Origin: Paralvinella palmiformis
Taxonomy: Eukaryota > Annelida > Polychaeta > Terebellida > Alvinellidae
DNA: 64,000 nt
Direction of reading: 5' to 3'
Assembly: GCA_025642065.1 (NCBI GenBank)
Contig: JAODUP010000057.1
Span: forward strand, 661,501 to 725,500
Made by a program: the position numbers and the translations under genes. The first letter of the stretch is position 1, and every line of letters starts with the position of its first letter. A model generated the notes under the pieces. It worked only from the letters and a program-made list of their open reading frames with translations, searched no databases and was not told the origin of the DNA. Shown in pieces: positions 27,223 to 38,633 of this stretch.

Positions 27223-27763
27223 TTAATACTTTGATAGGTTCATGGGATATGTGTATACACATACAACATATGGCTAACACGTAATTGTTATATATAAACC
27301 TATTAATTATAATACTCACTATAAAACAATTATCGATATTCCTTCCCTTTGTCTTATCATCATCGTGTCTGTGTCCGATCTTCCGATTCCAGTGTCTAGC
27401 GTGATGAAGTTTATCCGATCCGGGGCCGATCTGATCCACTTCCGGCCGATACCGGACGTCCTCATCCGAACCAGTTTCCGTTTTCTTCTTGGCGGGCAGC
27501 ACTTCGTTTTCCATCTTCGACCGTTTCTCCGTCTTCATCCCGACGTCGACGCCGACGCCACCCGTCGACGTCGTGCTCGTCGTCGTCGACGTCACCGTGA
27601 CGGCCGATATGTCCTTGACGAGGCAGTCCTTTAACGACGGGACGTACTGGCCCTGGAGCGGTACGACCAGCAGTTTGATGACGACCAAGACGAGTATCAC
27701 ACCGACGATGACAGACACCAAACACAGAGCCAACACCACATAGCTACAAGTCCTCCTCGTCAT
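21175..27763 (-). CDS. Two-TM membrane protein resembling BK channel beta subunit (KCNMB-like), 3 exons
   Basis: Exons 27763-27320, 23273-23133 and 21489-21175 join with phase-0 introns (donors GTGAGT and GTGAGG; acceptors after long pyrimidine tracts) to 299 residues. TM1 spans about 7-35 and TM2 about 243-272, with FWP at 252-254. The loop of about 207 residues carries Cys 47, 146, 198, 199, 201, 227 and an NLT sequon at 209. In KCNMB proteins a short N-terminus, TM1, a glycosylated disulfide-bonded loop, TM2 with FWP and a short tail are typical; they tune calcium-activated K channels at the plasma membrane. The segment CFIVRVQFSVESSG resembles the KCNMB 'PC-x-x-V-x-V...SSG' strand. The loop is longer than usual because of a Thr/Gly/Lys-rich insert at about 57-140. 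A TipE-like or lineage-specific two-TM family is the alternative. An in-frame stop precedes the ATG. Confidence 0.55.
21521..21690 (-). mobile_element. SINE subfamily B beside the exon 3 acceptor of the KCNMB-like gene
   Basis: Variant head with B box GGGTTCAGATCC. Its 3' end lies only about 31 nt upstream (sense) of the exon 3 acceptor at 21490, so SINE sequence may overlap the branch-point region. Confidence 0.82.
22240..22870 (+). repeat. GA-rich microsatellite block inside KCNMB-like intron 2
   Basis: It starts with GATA units, then CG/CA units, then imperfect (GA)n broken by GT-rich spacers that recur about every 200-300 nt. On the gene's sense strand this is a polypyrimidine (TC)n tract about 600 nt long. 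The long reading frames crossing it are artefacts of the repeat. Confidence 0.9.
23133..23273 (-). CDS. KCNMB-like exon 2
   Basis: 47 codons, VRVQFSVESSGHDGTLSHTV to GMRREHDK. The acceptor CCTTTAG follows a tract of T and G over 30 nt long; the donor is GTGAGG. It was recognised by frame compatibility with its neighbours and by the KCNMB-like strand at its start. It is the least certain of the three exons. Confidence 0.5.
23829..23969 (-). mobile_element. SINE subfamily B, flanked by (TA)n on both sides
   Basis: Reverse copy with a shortened body. (TA)n runs at 23758-23826 and 23970-24016 flank it, consistent with insertion into an existing AT microsatellite. Confidence 0.82.
24717..24783. 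repeat. (CA)n(GA)n microsatellite
   Basis: Direct switch from CA to GA units, in KCNMB-like intron 1. Confidence 0.93.
26389..26440. repeat. (TA)n microsatellite
   Basis: About 26 TA units, in KCNMB-like intron 1. Confidence 0.93.
26905..26982. repeat. Nearly perfect 78-bp palindrome
   Basis: Arms 26905-26942 and 26945-26982 (38 bp each, core CCTTATTGTTTCATCCATCA) are complementary with one mismatch around a 2-bp centre. It abuts the SINE in KCNMB-like intron 1. Confidence 0.9.
26984..27164 (-). mobile_element. SINE family A, in KCNMB-like intron 1
   Basis: Reverse copy with a degraded A box (CTACTAATTAGACAAC on plus). It abuts the 78-bp palindrome on its tail side and an (AT)n run on its head side. 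It lies in intron 1, about 160 bp from exon 1. Confidence 0.85.
27320..27763 (-). CDS. KCNMB-like exon 1 (TM1 and low-complexity loop)
   Basis: 148 codons. MTRRTCSYVVLALCLVSVIV opens a long hydrophobic helix, then QGQYVPSLKDCL. A Thr-, Gly-, Lys- and Asp-rich stretch follows, and the exon ends RNIDNCFI before GTGAGT. GC content is much higher than in the flanks. A TAA lies 14 codons upstream in frame. Confidence 0.65.
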
Positions 27764-28330
27764 TATTACGACATCCGACGTCCGTCCGACGTCGAAATGA
27801 CGTTACGACGACGATGACGCCGACGACGAGCGCGGCGCATCACCGACGTCGCGGTCACGGACGGCTGGATCGGCGTTCGTCGGGATCGGAGCAGCTCCGG
27901 GACGGCGCTCTCCGGAGATGGGCCCCGGTCTTCGACGAGCGGGAGGGGGTACGTTAGGAGTCTGTTTTATTTCTTCGCCGTAAGAACCTTCTGCCAATGG
28001 TGGCGCCCTCTAGCAGATGGCCAGTCGGTTCGCCGCCTTCCGTTCCGTGTCGACGAAACGTGATTCACTTTAGGAGACTCGGCGACGAATCGCGTCGTCC
28101 ATCCGGATGGAAGGTGGGGTCGGGCGGGGGGGGGGATGTCGCTGGGGGGTGGTTGCGGGAATCGGTGACGTAACGCAGCGGGGCTTTTTAAGTGGATCAA
28201 TACGGCATTTGCTACTCGCGGTAATGGCTCCAGCTTGGCTTTACATATAAATATTTCTACTATACCGAGTGCGGCGGTGATGGGGCACCGCTTGGCGTCG
28301 TCAGTTTGGCTGCTCGGTTAACCCACGAAC
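27764..28330 (-). promoter_or_regulatory. GC/CpG-rich segment upstream of the KCNMB-like gene
   Basis: Many CpG dinucleotides and GC-rich sequence extend from exon 1 to about 28.3 kb, in contrast to AT-rich surroundings. This suits a CpG-type promoter and 5' UTR. No TATA box was identified and no start site can be fixed. Confidence 0.35.
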
Positions 28331-28564
28331 GATGCCCTTCAAAACGGATGCGATTGAGACAATTATCGGGATCGGCTCAGCTGTACCCGTCCCACCTCCC
28401 GCTCATCAATCTTTGATTGTCTTACTGCAGCTATTACGAAATACCGTGACCTCTGAAAAATGTCATGTTGTTATTGAAATAAGTGAACTTGAAACATCTA
28501 TGTATATGAACGATTGCAGACGCATCCAAACAATATGTACGTTAATATGCGCATATATTCATTT

Positions 28565-28648
<84 letters not shown>
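28565..28648. repeat. (CTGT)n microsatellite
   Basis: About 20 uninterrupted units. Confidence 0.95.
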
Positions 28649-28649
<1 letters not shown>

Positions 28650-28732
28650 GGAAATCCACTCGCAGAATCAGAAATCATGAAAACAACTACTGGGTGATAT
28701 ATCAGGATATTCAATTCTTAAGTGAGATGTAA

Positions 28733-28733
<1 letters not shown>

Positions 28734-28780
<47 letters not shown>

Positions 28781-28788
28781 CTGTGTCT

Positions 28789-28855
<67 letters not shown>

Positions 28856-28895
28856 TGAATGTGTATATATGTGTGTGTGTGTGCGTGCGTGCGTG
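28734..28895. repeat. Compound (TA)n(GT)n(GA)n(GT)n microsatellite
   Basis: Four blocks in series, with GTCTGT variants. Confidence 0.93.
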
Positions 28896-29475
28896 CAAGC
28901 CTATACCTCTCTACTTGCGAACATCCTCCAGACAGGCTTTAATCTTGTATAATTAAGCTATTATATTGTAGAAGAAGCCTCTATTTGGTAAATGGAGAAA
29001 GAAATTAATATATAATAGGAACCAATATCCAGGAACAACGAAAAAATAACGAAATAACAACCAACCTGAGAAACACATTATGAAACTGACACCTCATCTA
29101 AAACGGGTGTGTTTTAGTGTTTCTCTGTGTGTGTGTGTGGGGGGGGGGGTTGTTTGTTTGTGGGGTGTTTCATTCATTAATAAAAGGCCCTTTCAACTCA
29201 TTTCCTTGGACATCCTTATGCCATAAGTGTGAATGATACAATGGTTTAAATAACTGACATTTAGATTCACATAGAACCAAAGAGAAGTCACAGAGCAGCA
29301 AGTGTTTGGATAAAAAGAAAAACCACCATCCATAGACTGATAGGAAGTCTTGTGTAATTCCCTTCTGCCGCTGACGAAGTATTCCCTATATTTTTCTTCT
29401 GATTAAAAAGTGAAAATTCTCGCCACAAAATGCTTACAATTGGCAAACCTTTTATTTAACTATGTGTTCTCACCA

Positions 29476-29695
29476 GGTGTAGGACAGTTGCTCACCCGGA
29501 CAGCTGCTCACCGGACAGTTGCTCACCGGAGAGTTGCTCACCCGGACAGTTGCTCACCGGACAGTTGCTCGCCCGGACAGTTGCTCACCAAGCAAATGAA
29601 AAAGTGGACACTTGCTCACCAGTGAATTTTTAATGAGAGAAAAAATGCACATAATGATATTAATCAAATAAAATAAAATAATCCCTGAACTGACG
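29476..29695 (+). mobile_element. TTGCTCACC-repeat element (half copy)
   Basis: It opens GGTGTAGGACAGTTGCTCACC, then about six further units of GGACAGTTGCTCACC (15 bp), then GCAAATGAAAAAGTGGACAC and an AT-rich core. The same order occurs in reverse in the right half of the 59-kb element, so this is one half of that element. Confidence 0.78.
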
Positions 29696-30029
29696 ACCCC
29701 CCCCCCACAACTTTCGCGTTACAACATTGTTCACTCCTGATGCACGTGTCGTATTCTGAGGACGATTATTTATCATCGTTCGCACAATCCGTAAGTATCC
29801 GCCGTTTTGTGCAGCTTCCGTTCCCCTTAGCTAATCCCTTCTGGATGGGATTACCGCAAGAACAAAACTGGACAGCGATCAGATGGTAAACTAAAGACAA
29901 CGCGGATCGCACTCAATCCAGAAAGATGAAACGTCCTCAATTAACGTAACACCGATGAGAAGTCGTCATTAAATCCTTTGTCTACTATCTTAAATCATGT
30001 CATATTAGAGTTCATCTCGGTAATTACGA

Positions 30030-30325
30030 AGAATATATCACATATAATAGAATATATCACATATAATAGAATATATCACATATAATAGAATATCACATAT
30101 AGAATAGAATATATCACATATAATAGAATACATCACATATAATAGAATACATCACATATAATAGAATACATCACATATAATAGAATACATCACATATAAT
30201 AGAATAGATCACATATAATAGAATACATCACATATAATAGAATAGATCACATATAATAGAATAGATCATAAATGTGATATTTATAAATAAATGATCACTA
30301 TAATAGAATAGATCATAAATGTGAT
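30030..30325. repeat. 19-bp minisatellite
   Basis: About 13 tandem units of CACATATAATAGAATATAT with small variants (ATAC, ATAG). The last units are spaced by TAAATGTGATATTATAAA-like sequence. It directly precedes the (GA)n block. Confidence 0.9.
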
Positions 30326-30351
30326 ATTATAAAGAGAAACTGAGACACAGA

Positions 30352-30435
<84 letters not shown>

Positions 30436-30468
30436 AAGAGAGAGAGAGAGGATTGAGGAAAAGACAGA

Positions 30469-30520
<52 letters not shown>

Positions 30521-30562
30521 AGGAAGAATGGAGGGAGAGAGAGGGGGAGGAATCGAGAGAGA

Positions 30563-30613
<51 letters not shown>

Positions 30614-30636
30614 AGTTAGAGGGGACACACACATAC

Positions 30637-30681
<45 letters not shown>

Positions 30682-30769
30682 GAGAGGGAAGGGAGGAGGG
30701 AGAGAAAGAGAGGGGGAGGAATCGAGAGAGACAGACAGAGAGAGAGAGGGAGGGAGAGAGAGAGAGAGA

Positions 30770-30815
<46 letters not shown>

Positions 30816-30840
30816 GAGAGATGGATACATACACAACACA

Positions 30841-30897
<57 letters not shown>

Positions 30898-30898
30898 C
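30352..30898. repeat. Long imperfect (GA)n block
   Basis: About 550 bp of GA repeats broken by GGAGGAATCGAGAGAG (twice) and CACACA islands, implying internal duplication of longer units. Long frames here are artefacts. Confidence 0.92.
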
Positions 30899-31341
30899 TA
30901 TATGTACATAACTATGTTTCCATTTCTAGTCCTCTACCTGTTACTAGTAAGATGTCTACCTTATCAATGTTAGGTATACAAGATTGGAATTATTTTCTAT
31001 CCTTCATTAGTATTCAGTTCCTCTCCGAGCTACTCACTTGTCCCTGAACGACTGTAATTTGATTTTTCTCCTCTCTTGATGAGGATCCTCCTCCTCCCAC
31101 CATCACCAGCCCCTGGCAGTAGGGAGAGAGCTACAGCACTATACTTATCCTTATATAAGATTATAGACCCACCCAGATGGTTGTTATGTGTAACGAAGTA
31201 CGTTAACATGGCACGACCTAGTCTAATTCCTGAATAAATTCAATGTTTAGAATCACGGATCCGTAGACATGGAACAGCGATCAGACAGCTGGCTAGCAAG
31301 CCAGCCAGCCAGACAGACAGACAGACTGGGAGAGAGATAAA

Positions 31342-31506
31342 CTCACTCACTCACTCACTCACTCACAAATCCACTCACCCACTCACTCACAAATCCACTC
31401 AATCACTCACTCACTCACTCTTCTATGTTGTTTCCTGGTCAAAACCTATTTTCATATGCATTCACTGTTTACCCATTAGTAACACACACACACTCTCTCT
31501 CTCACC

Positions 31507-31571
<65 letters not shown>
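31342..31571. repeat. (CTCA)n and (CA)n microsatellites
   Basis: CACT tetranucleotides at 31342-31420 and CA units at 31482-31571, with about 60 bp of ordinary sequence between. Confidence 0.88.
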
Positions 31572-31573
<2 letters not shown>

Positions 31574-31679
31574 GAACCTAAATCTCCAAATGACTACTGA
31601 AACTGTTCATCCATCCACCCAGAAGGGAATTTGTTTTCATCCAAAATACGCCACACGCCCTAATGGTATCAGCTAAACT

Positions 31680-32528
31680 ATATAATCGATCAGGGTAATC
31701 TACGTCCTCGTTCTTCTCGCGCATGTACACGTATGAATATCCTCGTCCACTAACCGATATTTAATCGAGGCCGGGACTATTTTTTCTCGAGGCGAAACCA
31801 GGCAAATAACCAGCCGGGTGGAAAACATCCGGTTTTGCTACTTTCCATGTCAGAGATTAGTAATCTAATTGCAATCGTATCAGTTTCCGGCTTTCTAGAA
31901 ATATAATAAAAGCATCGGTAACAATACTAAATCGGCGCAAAACTGCAGCAAATTAAGCAAACGGTGAGGATGCCCTTTTTTTTAAACGAAGCGAGAATTA
32001 TAGATAGATTCTCGTTATGTTAATCGATTCGGTACTTGAACTTTTAACAAAGTACCGACGTCTAGTTCTGAGCACTCGCCGAGTGCTATTTTGTCCCATT
32101 CCATCCCATTTCGTCCTTCAAATTTAGACACTTAGGCGAGCCGCCTTGGAGAGACATCGATAGAGGGCAGCACTCGTCAGGGAGAGCGCACCAGGCATAA
32201 CACCGGGATCTCTACGTATACAGAGCCAGCCACCTGCCAATATTGTCATCTGTATTTATATTTATTCGTCAGACTCCATCTGTCAGGCGATCTATTTATA
32301 AATTATAGCCCAGATAGCCATATAGCGACGTAAACGACGTCTCCGGGGGGGGGCGAAGAGATATGAATAATGCAGAATTGACGGAACACGGACGAAGCAT
32401 CTGGACGGCACAAACAAACTGCGATGTTCCATTTCTAAAAGAACAAGTCAATAGACCATTTCAGGTGGCAGCCCGGTTTTCGAGAATCTCTGGAAAACTT
32501 CAGTGGGACTTTGGCCATTACTCAGATG
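31680..32528. other. Intergenic stretch
   Basis: Unique sequence with moderate CpG; no gene or repeat recognised before the SINE. Confidence 0.45.
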
Positions 32529-32681
32529 ACAGATCACTACCACCCGAGTTCGAATCTGGGCGTGGACATATCTGAAGGGTGTTTCGTCTTCGTCTTCGCT
32601 TCATTCCCTTTGGATGTCGCTCGGCCCATTTAGCCTACCGTGAGCACAAAAGTGGCCGTAAAACATCACCAGTCATCATCA
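32529..32681 (+). mobile_element. SINE family A, 5'-truncated
   Basis: It starts at the anticodon-arm region (AGATCACTACCACCC), has B box GAGTTCGAATC, then the body with several substitutions and a short ATC tail. Confidence 0.83.
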
Positions 32682-32855
32682 GACAAGGATCTCCATAAAC
32701 GTGGTAATTTCTCCTAATATCAGCAATATCACCAATAATTATAAACGACACGCTTGTTTTACTATCATTTGTGAATCTAATTCCGGCTCGGATAAAGTGA
32801 AATACTATTACACAAAAATACTAAATTCATTATTATACGAATCCACCGTATAATA

Positions 32856-33098
32856 ATATGTGGCATTTATACAGCGCCCTATTCAGCTAGGTAGCTGCTC
32901 TCAGGCGCTTTACAATATTATTATCCCTGACTCAGACCGGTTTCCAACCAGCACACATCTCAACTCCCAGGGGAGCATACAACGCATGCTGCCATTATAA
33001 AAACGCAAAGCGTTACTCAAACACAGAGCCATCGCGTTCTGTCCGGTACTAATTTTTTTTAAGAATCAGTAAACCAATCGCCACGTGACGGCATGACG
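32856..33098 (-). mobile_element. Second SINE family, head-truncated copy
   Basis: Shares with 15.5 kb the blocks GCATGCTGCCATTATA, GCGTTACTCAAAC, CGCCACGTGACGGCAT and the GGCGCTTTACA region. The tRNA-like head is missing. Confidence 0.72.
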
Positions 33099-34231
33099 TT
33101 TCATATCTGTTTACAATTAATCAAACTTTCATCGAATATTATAGTGTAATGTACATTTTACATAGTACTACTTGAAATACGATGGCGTGCATTATTTTTC
33201 ATGAAAATCGGGTTGGAATATACGCCTCTCTATACACGTTTTCACTATACGAGTGATCCACGTGCTTTGTGCTGTAAATAATGCCCATGGCTTGTGGCTA
33301 ATCAGTGGCCACCAGACACGTGGACTGGCTTCATATGTAAACGAAGCTAGGCGTTTGGTGCATGTTTTTCGACGTTATATTCTTGCAAATATTATGCAGA
33401 TAAAACTTTGAATAATAACGCTTATTGAGGGAGAAGATATTCACATACCAGAATATCATCATGCAAACTCGATATGACTGAGCTAATGCCATCAAAATTC
33501 AGAATAGTCCCAATTTCCAGTGCTGTATTTTTCTAAATCGAAGTTTCTTCGGCTAAAATGGCGTATTCATTGAACAAACTGATAGTTAATACTTCTATTG
33601 TCGTCGTCTAGGTTCATCACAGATTCTTCTTCTACGGGGGGGGGGTGTTAGTACTCCGATTAATATCCAGATTTCGGTATTGGTCACAAATTATGATTAC
33701 AAGAAAACTGAACGATGGCGGCATACATTTAAGGTTAACCGCCATGAATACGACATTGACTGAACACCAGAAAACAAAGCATTCTTAAGTGCAGCTCCCC
33801 CCCCCCTCCCAAAAGCAGCCAAGACTTTCTTTATCTTCCCTCTGCAGCATAAGGTCATCGATGAATTATGAGCGATGTCATAGCAATGCCATCAATACGT
33901 TTTAGTGGGACGCTAAACGCGACAGACGTTTTTTTTTACACGCTGGGCATCCCTGTTCCGGCGACTATCCAGACAAAGCCGAGATCGTATTTACACTTTC
34001 TTTGGTCAAGAGTCGTCCGTTACTCTGAGAAGATCGGCTTCAAGTGATAGAGACTGACAACGAGTCATCTTATTGTTGTCACAGATCATTTATTAAACGG
34101 AAACTAAACGACAACCCGCAGATGTAACACTTCAACTTGTGTAGACGTATAGCGGATCTTAATGTCGGGTCGTATTGTAATATAATAGTTGATAATGGGA
34201 CGCCTATTACAGCAACAAAGAAAGAAAGAGT

Positions 34232-34232
<1 letters not shown>

Positions 34233-34290
<58 letters not shown>

Positions 34291-34345
34291 ATTCTCTCTC
34301 TCTCCACTCTCTCTCTCTCTCTCTCTCTCTGGGGGGGGGGGGGGC
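34233..34345. repeat. (TA)n(CT)n(G)n compound repeat
   Basis: TA run, CT run, then 14 G in a row. Confidence 0.92.
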
Positions 34346-34349
34346 ACAG

Positions 34350-34818
34350 AAGTCGGGGCACTATAATAGAGAGAAAAACAACGCCAAATCTTCCAGACAT
34401 ACTTCAAAGTGACAAATAATGATACTCGGAAGTGAATAAATCTCCCAATCCGTTCGGAAGCTACACTTTCCCGCCAACGACAATCCAACAAAACAAGAGC
34501 CACCTTACGGCATTTTAATGCCATTTTATAGCCAACATTCAGCGAACTACGCCTATTACCTTGTATTTCAGCGGCCATGAAATGTTTCAGTGAACAAAGA
34601 CAAAACTGGAAAGCAACACGCGATCGGGCGATAAAACAATCAATATTTCGCATCGTGTAGGATTGATTTATGTAGAAAAGGCGCCCTCTTCCGACATAAT
34701 TCCAATTGTTTCTCGTTGTGCGTCCACATTCCTGAGAGGCCATCGGAAATTCACCGATTGTCTCGCCCTCAATCAGCACGTCAACGTTTAGCGGAGGTGG
34801 GATTCCAACTTGCAGCAA
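34350..34818 (-). CDS. Unrecognised reading frame of about 155 codons ahead of a microsatellite
   Basis: Open from ATG at 34818 into the GA/TA repeat at 34345-34233. The non-repetitive part reads MLQVGIPPPLNVDVLIEGET onward and is Arg- and Cys-containing. No domain was recognised. Chance openness is possible; no splice sites support it. Confidence 0.15.
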
Positions 34819-35459
34819 AATGAAGACTTTTACAATGTCTTATCCATGCTGATGACGTCGCATTAAATTAGCATCAGGTCTGAAACGACGGGATGATTCA
34901 GCCATTTCTACACGCCATTCCTCCCCCGAGAATTGTTTTAAATTGTTATCTCTAAACATTACAAATTACGAAAAGTGTTATATTCGACTGATTACTAAAC
35001 GAAATGCTATACTTATAATATACACGTAACCGCAAACTGATAATTATATCAATGGCCGAATTCCTGATGATATTTTTTTTCCGGGAAGATTCAAATTCCA
35101 TATTCGTTTGGGCTTGCTGCACTTATAGATTCATTTATTTATTTCATTATTCTCACCAGCTCCCACTATAATGTGTTTTATGATTTAGTACGCTTTAAAT
35201 TTTAGTTTAAACGAAAATCTCAACCAATTACGACATACGGACTGATTTACGGCAACCGCCATCTTGCTTTAGACACGCGTTAGTATGGTAGGTCTAGTAA
35301 GTTTGGGTCCGATCGATTGGCCAAAACACCTGCGTTATTATTTCGTGTAGATGTAACAAATTCTTCACCGACATTAAAGTCATTATAGCTTAATAAAATA
35401 ATCCTTCATAACGTAATATCACAAAGAGACGAGCTAAAGCTTTCTAATGGCCGTAGTGG

Positions 35460-35462
<3 letters not shown>

Positions 35463-35496
<34 letters not shown>

Positions 35497-35525
35497 TACT
35501 ACTACTACTATACTACTACTACTAC

Positions 35526-35556
<31 letters not shown>

Positions 35557-35572
35557 CAACAACAATAATAAT
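35463..35572. repeat. (TA)n(CTA)n(AAT)n(AAC)n compound repeat
   Basis: Four successive simple repeats. Confidence 0.92.
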
Positions 35573-36040
35573 GTCAGGCTGCCTTTCGCGTTGATTAATT
35601 GTATTCATTGTTTGAATACAATTATATTTTGCTAATAAATGGCACCCACAAAACGTGCAATGACCAGAGGCGACGTGTCAAAAATTAATCATGACACTAT
35701 TCTTTCAGGATCGATACACTGGTGACGATAACGACTCGGATTCTATTTGAACGTCATGCAGCGCGCCAATGATGGCGTAAGCAAAGCTGTACAGTCTAAA
35801 GACGTCGAAATCGATATGTTTCCTGTTTAGCACACATAGATTCTATAGCGCATCCCGACGCCACTTTTGAAAAATCTGCCGTCAGCTGCAACTTGGTCAA
35901 CTCTGGATCGTAATAATTATATCCAGATGGCGGGTAAAATGCTAACAGTCGATTTCGCTCTAATCGAATACATCTACCCTGTGCCTCCTACGGCCCGCTG
36001 TATCCTTTTACATGACGGTGGGAAGCGACAAGGTGGGGGG

Positions 36041-36084
<44 letters not shown>

Positions 36085-36224
36085 TTGTTATGCTGGTGGG
36101 TCGTATATTAAATCTTATATATCCACTGACGATGTTAATTGGTATTTAACGAATTGGACAGACTCGATGGCGTTTATACCTGGGACGTATGGCTGGGGGG
36201 GGGGGCGCCTCCCCGGGGAAATAG

Positions 36225-36312
36225 CTCATAAACACCGATTCGAACCCGGAACCTCTTGGTTTGCGGTGCAACGGTCGAAAACTGTCTAAATACTGCGCTG
36301 TCGTATGGCCCT
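36225..36312 (-). mobile_element. tRNA-like SINE head
   Basis: On the minus strand, ACGACAGCGCAGTATTTAGA is an A-box region and CCGGGTTCGAATCGG a perfect B box about 45 nt later. No folding tRNA arms were confirmed. Confidence 0.5.
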
Positions 36313-36641
36313 CTATCCCGAGGGATGTTTTAAACGTAAGACATTCAATTATCTCAGCAGCTCTAAAGCTAACCTTAATTATTCGCCTATATACTTAATT
36401 AACTAGCATCCCGACCATAAACACGATGAGAAACCCTATAGATTTATCTTAATCGTTTATCCAATATGTTTTATAGAGTAATTTGTCTATTATTATATAT
36501 TATTACATCGACCATATGTCCGCTGAGCCATTCATTTTATGTTTATGTTGTCGTTTATATACGTGTAAATAATGTATTATTTTGATTGTGTTTCTTCGTT
36601 CTGTTCTGACGAAACTTGTGAAGAGGCTAGAATTAGTCTGT

Positions 36642-36645
<4 letters not shown>

Positions 36646-36718
<73 letters not shown>

Positions 36719-36770
36719 GCACGCAAGCACACACACACACACACACACGCAAGCACACACACACACACAC
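36646..36770. repeat. (CA)n microsatellite with AAGCACGC interruptions
   Basis: About 35 pure CA units, then CA blocks split by AAGCACGCAAGC. Confidence 0.94.
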
Positions 36771-37139
36771 TTTTTCTAGAAAGATGTTTTATGCCAACAT
36801 AAATTCTGCTCATTTAAAATGTTTTCTTGTTTTCCAACTAATTGCCAGCGTGACAATACCTAAATCTTCCTTGATCTGTCATATCGTTTACAATCAACAA
36901 TCAACTTTCTCCACAGTTAACCCGGAGATAATGAGTTTATAATGAGATGCGGGACCTTACTGACCGCCAACCGGACTCGTCCTTTGGGTACAGCGATTCC
37001 TGGCACAGTTGTTGACCCCGCGTTTGTGGGTTCTGATGAGCCGTACTGGATCTGTTTACCCGGGCCCTGTACCGTTCCAGAGACGGCTCTGTCTTTGACA
37101 TTATTGAAGTGAACGGTTCCCAAGTGAGGGAATCAGCTT

Positions 37140-37200
37140 ACGAATGGCGGTTGCTCGGATTACAGGCTATGGGTTCGAATTCTAGGCCTACCTGTGTTTG
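37140..37200 (+). repeat. tRNA-like segment in the duplicated block
   Basis: GGCGGTTGCTCGGATTACAG then GCTATGGGTTCGAATTC carries a B-box consensus. It is repeated at 39715-39775. It may be the head of a further SINE family. Confidence 0.4.
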
Positions 37201-37257
37201 TCGAATGTTATCCTGTGGAATCGCTCCTTGGCCAATATGTCCCGGGTGATCAGATTA

Positions 37258-37381
37258 TGATGATTGATGTTTTACAGCCACTTTTGTGCACATGGTAGGC
37301 TAAATGGGCCGAGCGACCTCCAAAGGTAATGAAACGAAGTGAAAGATGAAACACCCTTCAAATATACCCACGCCGAGATAC
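37258..37381 (-). mobile_element. SINE family A fragment in duplication copy A
   Basis: Tail and body only; the tRNA head is absent. The same truncated copy with the same end is present at 39838-39957, so it predates the duplication. Confidence 0.83.
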
Positions 37382-37680
37382 CAGATGATCAGAACCGAAG
37401 CTAAGCAATTGAAGCACTCATTGAACCCCACCCTCTCATTATGAACTAACTGCTTTTTACCTAGATAGTGTGTGTGTGTGTGTGTGTGTGTGTTTGTGTG
37501 TGTGCTATTGATGTTAATATTGGCTAATACAGAAACTTTAATTATGAAAGTCAATGACGTCAAAGTCACGTGTCAAAGACTTGTACTCGAGCATTGTGTT
37601 TTTATGTTAGTTCAAAGAAACAAATTGTTAATTAGAATAACAAAAACATTCAAAATGAGTTTATGTGCTTGTCAGTCTGT

Positions 37681-37681
37681 T

Positions 37682-37765
<84 letters not shown>
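37681..37765. repeat. (CA)n microsatellite expanded in duplication copy A
   Basis: About 42 CA units; the corresponding site in copy B (about 40240-40265) is a short GC/CA tract. Confidence 0.94.
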
Positions 37766-38204
37766 CTCTCTCTGTTTGGATAACATTTTTGATGGTTCCT
37801 AATTTAATATCTATTGGAGATGATCAATGTTACATTGTGGTGTTACCACGTGACGAGTTAATGTGACTATAAAATGATATACGATCTCATTTACAAATTG
37901 CTCATCCAAATAATCTAATGGAGTTAAATTCCAGTGATACGATTCATCACTGACATGCGTGTCAATATATGAGGACGCCACAGTATCGGCTGATGAATGA
38001 TACTTGGCTGTTGAAATTCAACACGACTTAATCCGCTCCATTAACGAACTGATCTTTCCGATGCATGACACACAACAGCTAGGACGCTGGTAGCAAACTG
38101 TGTGTACCCCAAGCCCCAGCCTATGATATCGATTTCCACAGGGCACCCATTGGATTTCAAAAATCAAATTCCCTGTATTCTCCTGTCTTATTTAAGAAAT
38201 TTCC

Positions 38205-38633
38205 TTGTGTATTGTGTGCACAAATTGCCTGTTGAATGTACTTCTTTTAGTAACGCGGCCTCCATCCACCTCATATATTATAAATTTGGAACGAAGCCAT
38301 AAAAGTCCTTGTGTGTTTCCCTGTATTTTTCCAAATTTTAAAATTCCATGTTTTCCCTGCAGGTTATTTTTTTTTTCATTTTCCTGTTTTTCCAGTGCTG
38401 CGGGTACCCTGTTCCAGTATTGCTCATTTCTGCGGGATGTTCCCTCAATCAATAAAAGGCTTCAGTCTGAACAACCCATTTCGCCAGCCAGTGGTGCTTT
38501 AGCTGGATGTCTTAAGAGAAAGAGGAACGCCGAAACAAAATACTCTCTCGATTCAGCGCAGTGTGTGGCAGCAGCTCGTTCCATGTTTAATTCGTACCAC
38601 GATCATTACGGTCAGTTGACGAAACTGTCATAA
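38205..38633 (+). CDS. Unrecognised 142-codon frame in the copy-A-only insert
   Basis: Spans most of the segment absent from duplication copy B. The first half is Phe/Pro/Cys-rich from TTCC-type sequence and unlikely to be protein. The second half (SEQPISPASGALAGCLKRKR) looks more normal. No family recognised. Confidence 0.15.
   Translation: MCIVCTNCLLNVLLLVTRPPSTSYIINLERSHKSPCVFPCIFPNFKIPCFPCRLFFFSFSCFSSAAGTLFQYCSFLRDVPSINKRLQSEQPISPASGALAGCLKRKRNAETKYSLDSAQCVAAARSMFNSYHDHYGQLTKLS

Noticed and set aside
28332..28732. Frame with CLSV repeats.
   Set aside because: (CTGT)n microsatellite; the flanking part shows no recognised domain or splice logic.
30281..30911. Frames of 152-190 codons across the GA block.
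   Set aside because: Same repeat artefact, open in several frames.
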